DNA of 64,000 nt from Streptomyces sp. NRRL F-6131. GTDB taxonomy: Bacteria > Actinomycetota > Actinomycetes > Streptomycetales > Streptomycetaceae. Within the stretch, counting starts at the first letter, position 1. Each line of letters starts with the position of its first letter. Shown piece after piece: positions 42,529 to 50,957 of this stretch. Location of the stretch: positions 62,001-126,000 of the forward strand of contig JOHN01000010.1 of assembly GCA_000719695.1 (NCBI GenBank), read 5' to 3'. The translations under genes were made by a program, and so were the position numbers. Below the pieces are notes generated by a model that saw nothing but the letters and a program-made list of their open reading frames with translations, was not told the origin of the DNA and made no database searches.

Positions 42529-43302
42529 ATGAGCCGCCAGAACCGCACCGCCCGCACCGCCCGCCGCCCGCTCGCCGTCCTGGCGGCCGCCGCCGGGCTG
42601 GTCGCGGTGGCCGCCGGGCCCGCCGCCGCCGTCCACGGCGGGTCGGACACGACCACCAGGGCCAACCCGTTCGTCATCGCCCTGCAGACGGCGGACGGCC
42701 AGCAGTGGTGCACCGGCGCGCTGATCGCCCCCACCAAGGTCCTCACCGCCGGCCACTGCGTCACCGAGGCCGACGACCCGACCACCCTGCGGGCGATCGC
42801 GGGCCGGACCGACCTCACCGGCACCGGCGGCCAGGAGCGACGGGTGAAGAGCTTCAAGGTCGACCCCCGCTTCACGCCCGGCCTGGACCACGACTCGGCG
42901 GTGCTCACCCTCGACCGGCCGCTCCCGCAGCGGACGGTCCGGGTGGCGGGGAAGGGCGACGAGAAGCTCTACCGCTACGGCCGCACGGCCACCGTGTACG
43001 GCTACGGGCGGACCGGGGACGGGATGCCCGGAACGCACCTGAAGCAGGCCGTGCTGACGCTCTCGGCGCCGGCCGGCTGCGTCCCGTTCACCGAGCCGGA
43101 CGCCTCCCCGCTGCTGAAGGTCTGCGGCCTGCCGGGGCCCGGGACGGCCGACAGCATCTGCAAGGGCGACTCCGGCGGCCCGCTGGTCGTGGACGGCGTG
43201 GTGATCGGCGTCGTCTCGACCGGCAACAAGTACTGCGACACCCAGTTCCCGGTCTCGGTGTTCACCCGGGCCACCGACGTCCCCCGGTCGATCCTGAAGT
43301 AG
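42529..43302 (+). CDS. Secreted chymotrypsin-family (S1) serine protease
   Basis: 258 residues. A Sec signal (RRPLAVLAAAAGLVAVAAGPAAA) is followed directly by VHGGSDTTTRANPF, close to the mature N-terminus, so any propeptide is very short. The triad is His76 (TAGHC), Asp122 (DHDSAVLTL) and Ser215 (GDSGGPL). The residue at the chymotrypsin-189 position is Ser (Ser209), not Asp, which argues against trypsin-like Lys/Arg cleavage. Two Cys pairs fit the usual disulfides. ATG 42529 follows AGAGGGG. Inverted GTCAC/GTGAC motifs (42486-42519) lie just upstream. Confidence 0.92.
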   Translation: MSRQNRTARTARRPLAVLAAAAGLVAVAAGPAAAVHGGSDTTTRANPFVIALQTADGQQWCTGALIAPTKVLTAGHCVTEADDPTTLRAIAGRTDLTGTGGQERRVKSFKVDPRFTPGLDHDSAVLTLDRPLPQRTVRVAGKGDEKLYRYGRTATVYGYGRTGDGMPGTHLKQAVLTLSAPAGCVPFTEPDASPLLKVCGLPGPGTADSICKGDSGGPLVVDGVVIGVVSTGNKYCDTQFPVSVFTRATDVPRSILK

Positions 43303-43323
43303 TCGTCGGGCGGGGCGGACGTC

Positions 43324-43354
43324 TTGACCTGAAGCCGACTTCAGTTCCTACCTT
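43324..43354 (+). promoter_or_regulatory. MerR/SoxR-type promoter with 19-bp spacer
   Basis: TTGACC (43324-43329) and TACCTT (43349-43354) are 19 bp apart, too far for ordinary sigma-70 binding. The spacer holds the inverted repeat CTGAAG-CCGA-CTTCAG (43329-43344). This is the layout activated by MerR-family regulators, which twist the spacer. It drives the VOC gene 52 bp downstream. No MerR gene lies in the window. Confidence 0.7.
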
Positions 43355-43406
43355 GATCCCGAGGCCGCCGGCGCACCGCCGGCGGCGACATCGAGGGGGA
43401 ACCGCC

Positions 43407-43883
43407 ATGACCACCACCACCGCTGCCGGTACCGACGCCGTCGTGCCCGAGCGCTACCGCTACGCCGTCGTCCCGCACATCATGGTCGACGACGCCGCCG
43501 CCGCGATCGACTTCTACGAGCGGGCCTTCGGCGCCCGCCAGGACATCCGGATCGACGCCCCCGACGGCGGGGTCCTGCACGCGGAGATCAGCATCGGGGA
43601 GTCCGTCCTGATGCTGGGCGACACCGGCGCGGGCGCCCCCTTCACGGCCCCGGGCGTGCTCGGCGGCACGAGCGTCGCCCTGCACGTCTACGTCCCGGAC
43701 GTCGACGCCCTCGCCGCGCGGGCCGAGGCCGCCGGCGCGGAGGTCCTTCAGCCGCCGACCGACATGTTCCACGGCGACCGCACCGCTGTCCTCCGGGACC
43801 CGGCGGGCCATGTCTGGATCTTCCTCACCCACCTGGAGAACCTCACCCCCGAAGAACTCCACCGCCGCACCCCCACCGCCTGA
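43407..43883 (+). CDS. VOC-family protein (PhnB/glyoxalase-like)
   Basis: 158-residue vicinal-oxygen-chelate protein: two beta-alpha-beta-beta-beta units, the first with VPHIMVDDAAAAIDFYERAFGA and the second with VALHVYVPDVDALAARAEAAGAEV, ending DPAGHVWIFLTHLENLTPEE. His and Glu residues that could bind metal (HIMV, HAEI) are present. PhnB-like members include metal-dependent isomerases, dioxygenases and antibiotic-binding proteins; the substrate is not assignable. The MerR-type promoter suggests induction by a toxic chemical, which would fit a detoxification or drug-sequestering role. ATG 43407 follows GAGGGGGA. Confidence 0.88.
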   Translation: MTTTTAAGTDAVVPERYRYAVVPHIMVDDAAAAIDFYERAFGARQDIRIDAPDGGVLHAEISIGESVLMLGDTGAGAPFTAPGVLGGTSVALHVYVPDVDALAARAEAAGAEVLQPPTDMFHGDRTAVLRDPAGHVWIFLTHLENLTPEELHRRTPTA

Positions 43884-43907
43884 GGGGACCCGGGCGGCCC
43901 GGTTGCG

Positions 43908-44090
43908 TCAGCGACCGCCCGCCAGGCCCTCGGCGGCGGCCTCCTGGTCGGCACGGAAGGCATCGAGGGAGACGGCGGGCGCGCTGCGGGACCCGGCCGC
44001 GAACTCGGCGCGGGGGACGAACCGCCGCCGACGCGGCGGGATCGGCTCCACGCCTTCGCGTCCGTCGGGCGTGACCGGCTGGACTGTCAT
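43908..44090 (-). CDS. Small hypothetical protein
   Basis: 60-residue reading frame starting MTVQPVTPDGREGVEPIPP with an Arg run and ending SLDAFRADQEAAAEGLAGGR. Third codon positions are about 88% G/C, as in real genes here. No ribosome site is visible and I do not recognise a family; the DAFRAD-type tail is reminiscent of small antitoxin C-termini. It is convergent with the VOC gene and divergent from the second toxin-antitoxin pair. It could be spurious. Confidence 0.4.
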   Translation of the reverse strand: MTVQPVTPDGREGVEPIPPRRRRFVPRAEFAAGSRSAPAVSLDAFRADQEAAAEGLAGGR

Positions 44091-44255
44091 GGAACGAGCA
44101 TGGAGGAGCGGCGCCACGCGGTGTCACCGCGTGGCGCCGCGTTCGAACCGATCCGGCCGCGCCCCACACCGCCGGGCCGCTCCACGACCGGTCGGAAACG
44201 CCCGCGCCCGCGCCGGATAGGCGGGGGCGCGGTTCCATGGACGGGCTCAGGTGGC

Positions 44256-44268
44256 TCAGATAATCTGA
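44256..44268 (+). promoter_or_regulatory. Promoter/operator of the second toxin-antitoxin pair
   Basis: TCAGAT-A-ATCTGA palindrome that contains a GATAAT -10 box (44259-44264). The start of transcription would fall within 2-3 nt of ATG 44273, so the mRNA is probably leaderless and self-repressed at the -10. Confidence 0.6.
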
Positions 44269-44272
44269 TTCC

Positions 44273-44524
44273 ATGAGGCTGATGACCGCAACCGAGGCTT
44301 CGAGAAGCTTCGCCGCCGTGCTCGACTCGGCGGAACACGGCGAGACGATCGTGGTGACGCGTGGTGGTCGGCGGATCGCCGTCATCGGGCCGGCCCCGGT
44401 CGGCAACGGGGCCGCCCTCAACGACGTGCTGCGGCGCTTCCGTCCGGACGACGACTTCGCCGCGGACGTCGCGTCCGCGCGCTCCCTGCTCGAGGACAAG
44501 GTGACCGAGTGGCCCGTCGACTGA
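44273..44524 (+). CDS. Type II antitoxin, Phd/YefM family (second pair)
   Basis: 83-residue Phd-type antitoxin: MRLMTATEASRSFAAVLDSAEHGETIVVTRGGRRIAVI then a C-terminal toxin-binding segment DDDFAADVASARSLLEDK. No Shine-Dalgarno precedes ATG 44273, matching a leaderless message; ATG 44282 is an alternative. It overlaps the PIN toxin by 16 bp. It is only distantly like the first pair's antitoxin, so the two systems are not a recent duplication. Confidence 0.88.
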   Translation: MRLMTATEASRSFAAVLDSAEHGETIVVTRGGRRIAVIGPAPVGNGAALNDVLRRFRPDDDFAADVASARSLLEDKVTEWPVD

Positions 44525-44910
44525 TCCTCGACACCGGTGTGCTGATCCAGGTGGAGCGCCACGGGAGCGCGAGCCCGTTCGGCCCGGACGACGACGTGGC
44601 GATCGCGGCCGTGACGGCGGCCGATCTCCACCTGGGGGTCGAACTCGCCGACGAGTCCCGTCGGCTCGGGCGACAGGGCTTCGTCGACGCCGTGCTCGCG
44701 GTCGTGCCGGTGGAGGACTACACCCCCGACACGGCCCGCATCCACGCGCGACTGATGGCGCACGTGCGCCGACAGGGCCGCCCGCGCGGTGCCCACGACC
44801 TGATCATCGCGGCCACGGCGCTCGCAACCGCCCGCACCGTGGTCACCACCGACGCCTCGGCCGCCTTCGCCGATCTGCCGGGCGTACGGGCGATCGTCCT
44901 GGGGGCTTGA
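44509..44910 (+). CDS. PIN-domain ribonuclease toxin (second pair)
   Basis: 133-residue VapC-type PIN ribonuclease. Metal-binding acidic residues: Asp8 (RLILDTGVLIQ), Glu in the LHLGVELA helix, Asp in GAHDLIIAATAL and Asp in VVTTDASAAF. The GTG start lies inside the antitoxin gene (16-bp overlap), which couples toxin synthesis to antitoxin translation. Expected to be held inactive by the antitoxin; the RNA target is unknown. A hairpin terminator follows. Confidence 0.9.
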   Translation: MARRLILDTGVLIQVERHGSASPFGPDDDVAIAAVTAADLHLGVELADESRRLGRQGFVDAVLAVVPVEDYTPDTARIHARLMAHVRRQGRPRGAHDLIIAATALATARTVVTTDASAAFADLPGVRAIVLGA

Positions 44911-44950
44911 GCGGCGCGGCCAGGGAGTCCTGAGGGAGGAAACACCCGAG

Positions 44951-44970
44951 CCCCCGCCGGTGGGCGGGGG
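44951..44970. terminator. Terminator between PIN toxin and sdaA
   Basis: CCCCCGCC-GGTG-GGCGGGGG, 8-bp perfect stem between convergent genes. Confidence 0.7.
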
Positions 44971-44992
44971 CGCGGGCGACGTCAGCGGGCCG

Positions 44993-46360
44993 TCAGCACT
45001 CGATGACGTTGACGGCGAGGCCGCCGCGGGACGTCTCCTTGTACTTGATCTTCATGTCGGCGCCGGTCTCCTTCATGGTCTTGATCGCCTTGTCGAGGGA
45101 GACGTGGTGGCGGCCGTCGCCGCGCAGGGCCATCCGGGCCGCGGTGACGGCCTTCACCGACGCCATGCCGTTGCGCTCGATGCAGGGGATCTGGACCAGG
45201 CCACCGACCGGGTCGCAGGTGAGGCCGAGGTTGTGCTCGATGCCGATCTCGGCGGCGTTCTCGACCTGCTCGGGCGAGCCGCCGAGGACCTCCGCGAGGC
45301 CGCCGGCCGCCATCGAGCAGGCCGAGCCGACCTCGCCCTGGCAGCCGACCTCGGCGCCGGAGATGGAGGCGTTCTCCTTGAACAGCATGCCGATCGCGCC
45401 CGCGGCGAGCAGGAAGCGGACGATGCCGTCGTCGTCGGCGCCGGGGATGAAGTTCAGGTAGTAGTGCAGGACGGCCGGGATGATGCCGGCCGCGCCGTTG
45501 GTCGGGGCGGTGACCACCCGGCGGCCGGAGGCGTTCTCCTCGTTGACCGCCATCGCGTAGAGGGTCACCCACTCCATCGCGTTGGCCGGGCCGATGCCCT
45601 CGGCGCGCAGCGCGCGGGCGCCCGAGGCGGCGCGGCGGCGCACCTTGAGGCCGCCGGGGAGTATGCCCTCGCGGGACATGCCGGCCCGGACGCACTCCTG
45701 CATGACCCGCCAGATCTCCAGCAGTCCGGCCCGGATCTCCTCCTCGCTGCGCCAGGCCTTCTCGTTCTCCAGCATCAGGCCGGAGATCGACAGGCCGGTC
45801 TCCCGGCTGAGCCGGAGCAGTTCGTCGCCGGTGCGGAAGGGGTACTTCAGCACGGTGTCGTCCGGCTTGACCCGCTCCGCGCCGATCGCGTCCTCGTCGA
45901 CCACGAAGCCGCCGCCGACCGAGTAGTAGGTCTTCTCCAGCACGGTGGAGCCGTCCGCCCGGTGGGCCCAGAGGGTCATGCCGTTGGCGTGGTACGGCAG
46001 CGAGCGCCGCCGGTGCAGCACCAGCTGGGTGTCCCGGTCGAAGTCGATGGGGTGCACGCCGAGCAGGTTGAGCCGCTTCTCGGCGGTGATCCGCTCGACG
46101 TCGAGGTCGGCCCGGTCGACGTCCACGGTGCGCGGGGAGTGGCCCTCCAGGCCGAGCAGGACGGCCTTCGGGGTGCCGTGACCGTGGCCGGTGGCGCCCA
46201 GCGAGCCGAACAGCTCGGCGCGGACGGCCGTCACCTCGGTCAGCAGGCCCTCCGACCTCAGGCGGCGGGCGAACATCCGGGCGGCGCGCATCGGGCCGAC
46301 GGTGTGGGAGCTGGACGGGCCGATGCCGATGGAGAAGAGGTCGAAGACGCTGATGGCCAC
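44993..46360 (-). CDS. sdaA: L-serine dehydratase, iron-sulfur type
   Basis: Deaminates L-serine to pyruvate and ammonia using a [4Fe-4S] cluster. 455 residues: beta domain (~1-150, starting [23 protein letters not shown]) and alpha catalytic domain. Likely cluster ligands are the Cys in [15 protein letters not shown] and QIPCIERN. The last residue is Cys (VNVIEC); in Legionella serine dehydratase a C-terminal Cys tail reaches into the active site as fourth ligand, and this looks the same. The GTG start follows AAGGA by 9 nt. It is last in a unit with glyA, gcvH and gcvT, linking glycine, serine and pyruvate. Confidence 0.95.
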   Translation of the reverse strand: MAISVFDLFSIGIGPSSSHTVGPMRAARMFARRLRSEGLLTEVTAVRAELFGSLGATGHGHGTPKAVLLGLEGHSPRTVDVDRADLDVERITAEKRLNLLGVHPIDFDRDTQLVLHRRRSLPYHANGMTLWAHRADGSTVLEKTYYSVGGGFVVDEDAIGAERVKPDDTVLKYPFRTGDELLRLSRETGLSISGLMLENEKAWRSEEEIRAGLLEIWRVMQECVRAGMSREGILPGGLKVRRRAASGARALRAEGIGPANAMEWVTLYAMAVNEENASGRRVVTAPTNGAAGIIPAVLHYYLNFIPGADDDGIVRFLLAAGAIGMLFKENASISGAEVGCQGEVGSACSMAAGGLAEVLGGSPEQVENAAEIGIEHNLGLTCDPVGGLVQIPCIERNGMASVKAVTAARMALRGDGRHHVSLDKAIKTMKETGADMKIKYKETSRGGLAVNVIEC

Positions 46361-46454
46361 GGAGTGACGTCCTTGTCTGGTCTCGTGGGTGGTGCCGGCG
46401 GGGAGGGAGGGACGGCAGTGGCGGGAGTGGTGGGTCGGGCGACCGACACGGGTC

Positions 46455-46492
46455 GGGGCACCGCGCGCACCTTCCAGTGTGCGCGGTGCCCC
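46455..46492 (-). terminator. Hairpin between glyA and sdaA
   Basis: 12-bp perfect stem GGGGCACCGCGC (46455-46466) against GCGCGGTGCCCC (46481-46492) in the 190-bp gap. It may stop or weaken read-through from glyA, making sdaA expression partly separate. Confidence 0.6.
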
Positions 46493-46550
46493 AGAATCCC
46501 CGGTGTCCGGGCGGCGTGAGCCCGGTCACCCGTGGTCGACCAGCAGGGAC

Positions 46551-47819
46551 CTAAAGGTTCGGGTAGAGCGGGTACTTCTCGGCCAGGGCGGTGACCCGGG
46601 CCTTCAGGGCGTCGGCGACGGTCTCGTCGAAGGCCGGCTTGAGGGCCTCGGCGATGATGTCGGCGACCTCGCGGAAGTCCTCGGCGCCGAAGCCGCGGGT
46701 GGCCAGCGCCGGGGTGCCGATCCGCAGGCCGGAGGTGACCATCGGCGGGCGCGGGTCGTTCGGGATCGCGTTGCGGTTGACCGTGATGCCGACCTCGTGC
46801 AGCCGGTCCTCGGCCTGCTGGCCGTCGAGCTGGCTGTTGCGCAGGTCGACCAGGACGAGGTGGACGTCGGTGCCGCCGGACAGCACCGAGACGCCGGCCT
46901 CGGTGACGTCGTCCTGGAGCAGGCGCTCGGCGAGGATCCGGGCGCCGTCCAGGGTGCGCTGCTGGCGCTCCTTGAACTCCTCGGAGGCGGCGACCTTGAA
47001 GGCGACGGCCTTGCCGGCGATGACGTGCTCCAGCGGGCCGCCCTGCTGGCCGGGGAAGACCGCGGAGTTGATCTTCTTGGCGTGCTCGGCCTTGGAGAGG
47101 ATGACGCCGCCGCGCGGGCCGCCCAGGGTCTTGTGGGTGGTGGTGGTGACCACGTCCGCGAACGGCACCGGGTTGGGGTGCAGGCCCGCGGCGACCAGGC
47201 CGGCGAAGTGGGCCATGTCGACCATCAGCAGCGCGCCGGTCTCGTCGGCGATGCGGCGGAACTCGGCGAAGTCGAGCTGGCGCGGGTAGGCGGACCAGCC
47301 GGCGATGATCAGCTGCGGACGGTGCTCCTTGGCGAGGCGCTCGACCTCGGCCATGTCGACCTGGCCGCTCTTGTCGTCCACGTGGTACGGCACCACGTTG
47401 TAGAGCTTGCCGGAGAAGTTGATCTTCATGCCGTGGGTCAGGTGACCGCCGTGGGCCAGGTTCAGGCCCAGGATGGTGTCGCCCGGCTTGATCAGCGCGA
47501 ACATCGCGGCGGCGTTGGCCTGCGCGCCCGAGTGCGGCTGGACGTTGGCGTGCTCGGCGCCGAACAGGGCCTTGATCCGGTCGATCGCGATCTGCTCGAC
47601 GACGTCGACGTGCTCGCAGCCGCCGTAGTAGCGGCGGCCGGGGTAGCCCTCGGCGTACTTGTTGGTCAGGACCGAGCCCTGGGCCTCCATGACCGCCACC
47701 GGGGCGAAGTTCTCGGAGGCGATCATCTCCAGGGTGGTCTGCTGGCGGTGCAGCTCGGCGTCGACCGCGGCGGCGATCTCCGGGTCGAGGGCGTGCAGGG
47801 ACTGGTTCAGAACCGTCAT
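46551..47819 (-). CDS. glyA: Serine hydroxymethyltransferase
   Basis: PLP enzyme that interconverts serine plus tetrahydrofolate with glycine plus 5,10-methylene-tetrahydrofolate. 422 residues, full length. Motifs: [57 protein letters not shown] and the PLP-lysine segment [17 protein letters not shown] 47819 with an AGGGAG-like site upstream. It sits 83 bp after gcvH, so the glycine cleavage proteins and SHMT are made together; the riboswitch upstream of gcvT may control all of them. Confidence 0.97.
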   Translation of the reverse strand: MTVLNQSLHALDPEIAAAVDAELHRQQTTLEMIASENFAPVAVMEAQGSVLTNKYAEGYPGRRYYGGCEHVDVVEQIAIDRIKALFGAEHANVQPHSGAQANAAAMFALIKPGDTILGLNLAHGGHLTHGMKINFSGKLYNVVPYHVDDKSGQVDMAEVERLAKEHRPQLIIAGWSAYPRQLDFAEFRRIADETGALLMVDMAHFAGLVAAGLHPNPVPFADVVTTTTHKTLGGPRGGVILSKAEHAKKINSAVFPGQQGGPLEHVIAGKAVAFKVAASEEFKERQQRTLDGARILAERLLQDDVTEAGVSVLSGGTDVHLVLVDLRNSQLDGQQAEDRLHEVGITVNRNAIPNDPRPPMVTSGLRIGTPALATRGFGAEDFREVADIIAEALKPAFDETVADALKARVTALAEKYPLYPNL

Positions 47820-47902
47820 GGTGGGGTCTTCCCGGGAGTGAGAGGGAGGAGGGCCGGCGGGCGACGGGGCGGCCGCGGCGGGCGGGCGCCCCGTCGGGCG
47901 AC

Positions 47903-48286
47903 TCAGGCCGAGGGGTTGGTGAGCGCGGTGTACTCGGCGGCGGTCAGCACCTTGCCGGTCGACTCGACGCGGACCTTGAACAGCCAGCCGGCGTTGAACG
48001 GGTCGCTGTTGACCAGGCTGTTGTCGCCCTCGACGTCCTCGTTGACCTCGACGATCTCACCGGTCACCGGGGAGTACAGGTCGCTGACCGACTTGGTCGA
48101 CTCCAGCTCGCCGCAGGTCTCGCCGGCGGTCACGGCGTCGCCCACCGCGGGGAGCTGCACGTAGACGATGTCACCGAGGGCGTCGGCGGCGTGCTGGGTG
48201 ATGCCGATCGTGGCCACACCGTCGGCGTCGGCGGCGGTCAGCCACTCGTGCTCCTCGGTGTACTGCAGGTGCTCGGGGTTGCTCAT
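47903..48286 (-). CDS. gcvH: Glycine cleavage system H protein
   Basis: Lipoyl carrier that shuttles the aminomethyl group of glycine between the P, T and L proteins. 127 residues; the lipoylated lysine is Lys65 in [14 protein letters not shown]. Other family marks: EEHEWL near the start, [16 protein letters not shown], and the C-terminal GWLFKVRV. 88 bp after gcvT. The P-protein gene gcvP is not in the window, as expected in streptomycetes where it lies elsewhere. Confidence 0.97.
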   Translation of the reverse strand: MSNPEHLQYTEEHEWLTAADADGVATIGITQHAADALGDIVYVQLPAVGDAVTAGETCGELESTKSVSDLYSPVTGEIVEVNEDVEGDNSLVNSDPFNAGWLFKVRVESTGKVLTAAEYTALTNPSA

Positions 48287-48374
48287 GGCGTCATTCTCCA
48301 GGATGGGAAGCGGGTACGACGAAGCGGCCCGGCGGGCGGACGCGCCTCGCGAGGGAAAGGTGGGGGGACGGGCC

Positions 48375-49496
48375 TCAGCGGGCGCGCTTGTAGAACGGCA
48401 GCGCCACGACCTGGACCGGCTCGTGCTTGCCGCGCACGTCCACCGCGACGGTGGAGCCCGGGGCGGCGTGGGCCGCGTCCACGTACGCCATCGCGATCGG
48501 CTTCTCCAGGGTGGGGGAGGGCGCGCCGGAGGTGATCCGGCCGATCGGCTCGCCGTCGGTGGAGACCACGGTGTACTCGGCGCGCGGCACGCGCTTGCCC
48601 TCGGAGACCAGGCCGACCAGGACCCGCGGCGGGTTGGCCTCGGCCTCGGCGGCGGCCCGCTCCAGGGCCTTGCGGCCGACGAAGGCGCCCTCGTTGGTGG
48701 TCTTGTCGAAGCGGACGACCCGGCCGAGGCCGGCGTCGAACGGGGTCAGGTCGGTGGACAGCTCGTGGCCGTACAGCGGCATGCCGGCCTCCAGGCGCAG
48801 CGTGTCGCGGCAGGACAGGCCGCAGGGGATCAGACCGCGGTCGGTGCCGGCCTCGGTCAGCGCCTGCCAGATCTGCTCGGCGTCGCCCGGGTTGCAGAAG
48901 ATCTCGAAGCCGTCCTCGCCGGTGTAGCCGGTGCGGGCGAGCAGCACGTCCCGGCCGGCCACCTGGGCGGGGAGGATCGCGTAGTACTTCAGGCCGGGCA
49001 GGTCGGCCTCGGTGGTGCCGGCCAGGATCGCGGTGGACTCCGGGCCCTGGACGGCGATCAGCGCGTAGGCGTCGCGGTCGTCGGAGACGACGGCGTTGTA
49101 GCCCTTGGCCCGGGCGATCAGCTCGTCCAGCACCAGCTGGGCGTTGGAGGCGTTGGCGACGACCAGGAAGGCGTCCTCGCGCAGGCGGTAGACGATCAGG
49201 TCGTCCAGGATGCCGCCGTCCTCGGCGCAGATCATGGTGTAGCGGGCGCGCAGCACGCCGAGCGCGGAGACGAAGCCGACCAGGGCGTGGTCCAGCATCT
49301 CGCCGGCCTGCGGGCCGGTGATGGTGATCTCGCCCATGTGGGACAGGTCGAACAGGCCGGCCTTGGTGCGGACGGCGAGGTGCTCCTCGCGCTCACTGCC
49401 GTAGCGCAGCGGCATGTCCCAGCCGGCGAAGTCGGTCATGGTGGCGCCGAGGGCGCGGTGCAGCGCGTCGAGCGCGGTGAGGCGGAGGGACGACAT
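48375..49496 (-). CDS. gcvT: Glycine cleavage system aminomethyltransferase (T protein)
   Basis: Transfers the methylene group from aminomethyl-lipoyl H protein to tetrahydrofolate and releases ammonia. 373 residues: [22 protein letters not shown], then [14 protein letters not shown] with the catalytic-site Asp ([20 protein letters not shown]), [13 protein letters not shown] and a C-terminal barrel. ATG 49496 has GAGGAG 9 nt upstream. It is the first gene after the tandem glycine riboswitch, so glycine should turn on the operon. Confidence 0.97.
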   Translation of the reverse strand: MSSLRLTALDALHRALGATMTDFAGWDMPLRYGSEREEHLAVRTKAGLFDLSHMGEITITGPQAGEMLDHALVGFVSALGVLRARYTMICAEDGGILDDLIVYRLREDAFLVVANASNAQLVLDELIARAKGYNAVVSDDRDAYALIAVQGPESTAILAGTTEADLPGLKYYAILPAQVAGRDVLLARTGYTGEDGFEIFCNPGDAEQIWQALTEAGTDRGLIPCGLSCRDTLRLEAGMPLYGHELSTDLTPFDAGLGRVVRFDKTTNEGAFVGRKALERAAAEAEANPPRVLVGLVSEGKRVPRAEYTVVSTDGEPIGRITSGAPSPTLEKPIAMAYVDAAHAAPGSTVAVDVRGKHEPVQVVALPFYKRAR

Positions 49497-49589
49497 GGCC
49501 AGGAACTCCTCGGTCGGGGCACTCAGGGGTGCGCGCGCCGGGACCGGCCCTGCACGGGGCGGCGGACCCTGCGCGCGGGCATGCGGCGG

Positions 49590-49815
49590 CTGGGTCTCCC
49601 CATCTGTCGTCGAACCTGAGAGCTTCACCGTCCACTGCCCTGCAAGGGACAGCATGGCGGCTTGCACCGTGGGTGGGTGGACGGCAGGGCCGTGCACCGC
49701 TTTCCAGATCTGCCTAACCCGTGCGGTAGGGGTGCCTGAGAGATTCCGGGGAGGACTTGCTCCTTCGGCGCCGGCTGTGCCACCAGGACGGGGCACTCCG
49801 GACTCTCCCGCGCGG
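49590..49815 (-). ncRNA. Tandem glycine riboswitch (gcvT RNA)
   Basis: On the minus strand, aptamer 1 opens with GGGAGAGTC (49801-49809), carries the conserved GCCGAAGGAGCAA and closes with CTCTCAGGCACC (49731-49742). Aptamer 2 follows at once and ends with CTCTCAGG (49615-49622) and the typical tail GACGACAGATGGGGAG (49596-49611). The gcvT start codon is ~100 nt further on. Glycine binding is expected to allow expression of the downstream glycine-cleavage unit. Confidence 0.93.
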
Positions 49816-49982
49816 GTTCGAGCGGCCGGTATGGAGTTGGGGCCCGGGTGGAAGCCACCGCAGACGCGCACATCATGGCACGTCCCCGCGGATCAGGGGA
49901 GAGGGGGCCGCCTCCCGGGCCCTCCGGGGCGGCCGACCGCTAGGCTGCGGGGATCGGCGAGCGGAGGGCGGTACAGGGGCGC

Positions 49983-50777
49983 ATGGGGAACCCGGTGGAG
50001 CAGCAGGGCTGGGGCGGACCGGAGTCGGCGCCCCCGGGCGGCACGTGGCCGGCCAACGAGCTGGAGCAGGTGCTCTCCGCCGCGCTCGGCGACCCGGGCG
50101 CGACCCCGCGGGTGATCGAGGTGCTGGCGCGCAGCCAGGTGTGGATCCCGCTCCCGGCGGGCGGCGACCCGCAGGGGCAGGCGCTGGACCTGCCGACCGT
50201 CGAGCTGGCCGGCGACCCCTATGTCCCGGTGTTCTCCTCGCAGGAGGTGTTCCTCCAGCAGGTGCCCGGCATGCCGTTCGCGGTCGCGCCGGTGTGGGAG
50301 TTCGCCCGCGGCCTGCCGCTGGGCGTGGGCATCGCCGTCAACCCCGAGGCCCCGGTGGGCATCCCGGTGCCGCCGGAGGGCGTGGCCGAGCTGCGCCGCG
50401 GGCCGCGCGAGGACCGCTGGGACGCCGCCCCGGACGCGCCGGCGGGCGGCCGGGTGGCGCTGCGCGAGCCGGTGCCGGGCGAGGACCCGGAGTCGTTCCT
50501 GGCCGCCTGCCGGGCCGAACTGTCGGCGCTGCCCGGAGTGCTGACCGCCCGGCGGGCGCTGGCCAGCGTCGAGGGCGAGCCGACCGTGATGTTCGTGGGC
50601 GTCCAGCTGGACCAGCTGGCCCCGGCCGACCCGGGGGCGGTGAACGAGGCGCTGGGGCGCGCGCTGGGAACCGCGCCGCTGCCCGGCGGCGTCCACCTCG
50701 TACTGCTCGACCTCGCGGACGATCCGGTGGTCGACTGGTTGGTGAACCGGGTCGCGCCCTTCTACGTACGGGGCTGA
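49983..50777 (+). CDS. SseB-like protein (enhanced serine sensitivity family), first of two
   Basis: 264-residue cytoplasmic protein with an SseB N-terminal domain (~25-145): ELEQVLSAALGDPGATPRVIEVLARSQVWIPLP, then a mid region LPTVELAGDPYVPVFSSQEVF and the SseB C-terminal-like half (~160-264) ending VDWLVNRVAPFYVRG. E. coli SseB over-expression makes cells serine-sensitive, through thiosulfate sulfurtransferase; the biochemistry is unclear. It is divergent from the serine/glycine operon, which may not be chance. ATG 49983 is chosen for the family start; the ribosome site is weak. Confidence 0.85.
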   Translation: MGNPVEQQGWGGPESAPPGGTWPANELEQVLSAALGDPGATPRVIEVLARSQVWIPLPAGGDPQGQALDLPTVELAGDPYVPVFSSQEVFLQQVPGMPFAVAPVWEFARGLPLGVGIAVNPEAPVGIPVPPEGVAELRRGPREDRWDAAPDAPAGGRVALREPVPGEDPESFLAACRAELSALPGVLTARRALASVEGEPTVMFVGVQLDQLAPADPGAVNEALGRALGTAPLPGGVHLVLLDLADDPVVDWLVNRVAPFYVRG

Positions 50778-50932
50778 TCCGGCCCCCGGCCGTCCGTCCG
50801 GCACCCGTCGGAGCCGGCTCGGGCGGGGGAGCGGTACGAACCCTGGCACGTCGGCGTGGCGGCGGTCGTCGGCGCCCCATAGGGTGCGTGCTGACGGCCG
50901 CCGGGCCGCCGGTGACGACGAGGAACGAAGAG

Positions 50933-50957
50933 GCGCAGCGAGGTGGGCGCATGAGTG
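50933..50957 (+). repeat. Start-codon element shared with ackA
   Basis: 25 bp spanning ribosome site, ATG and next codon of the second SseB-like gene; identical to the element at 11337-11361 (minus) except for one base. Confidence 0.6.
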
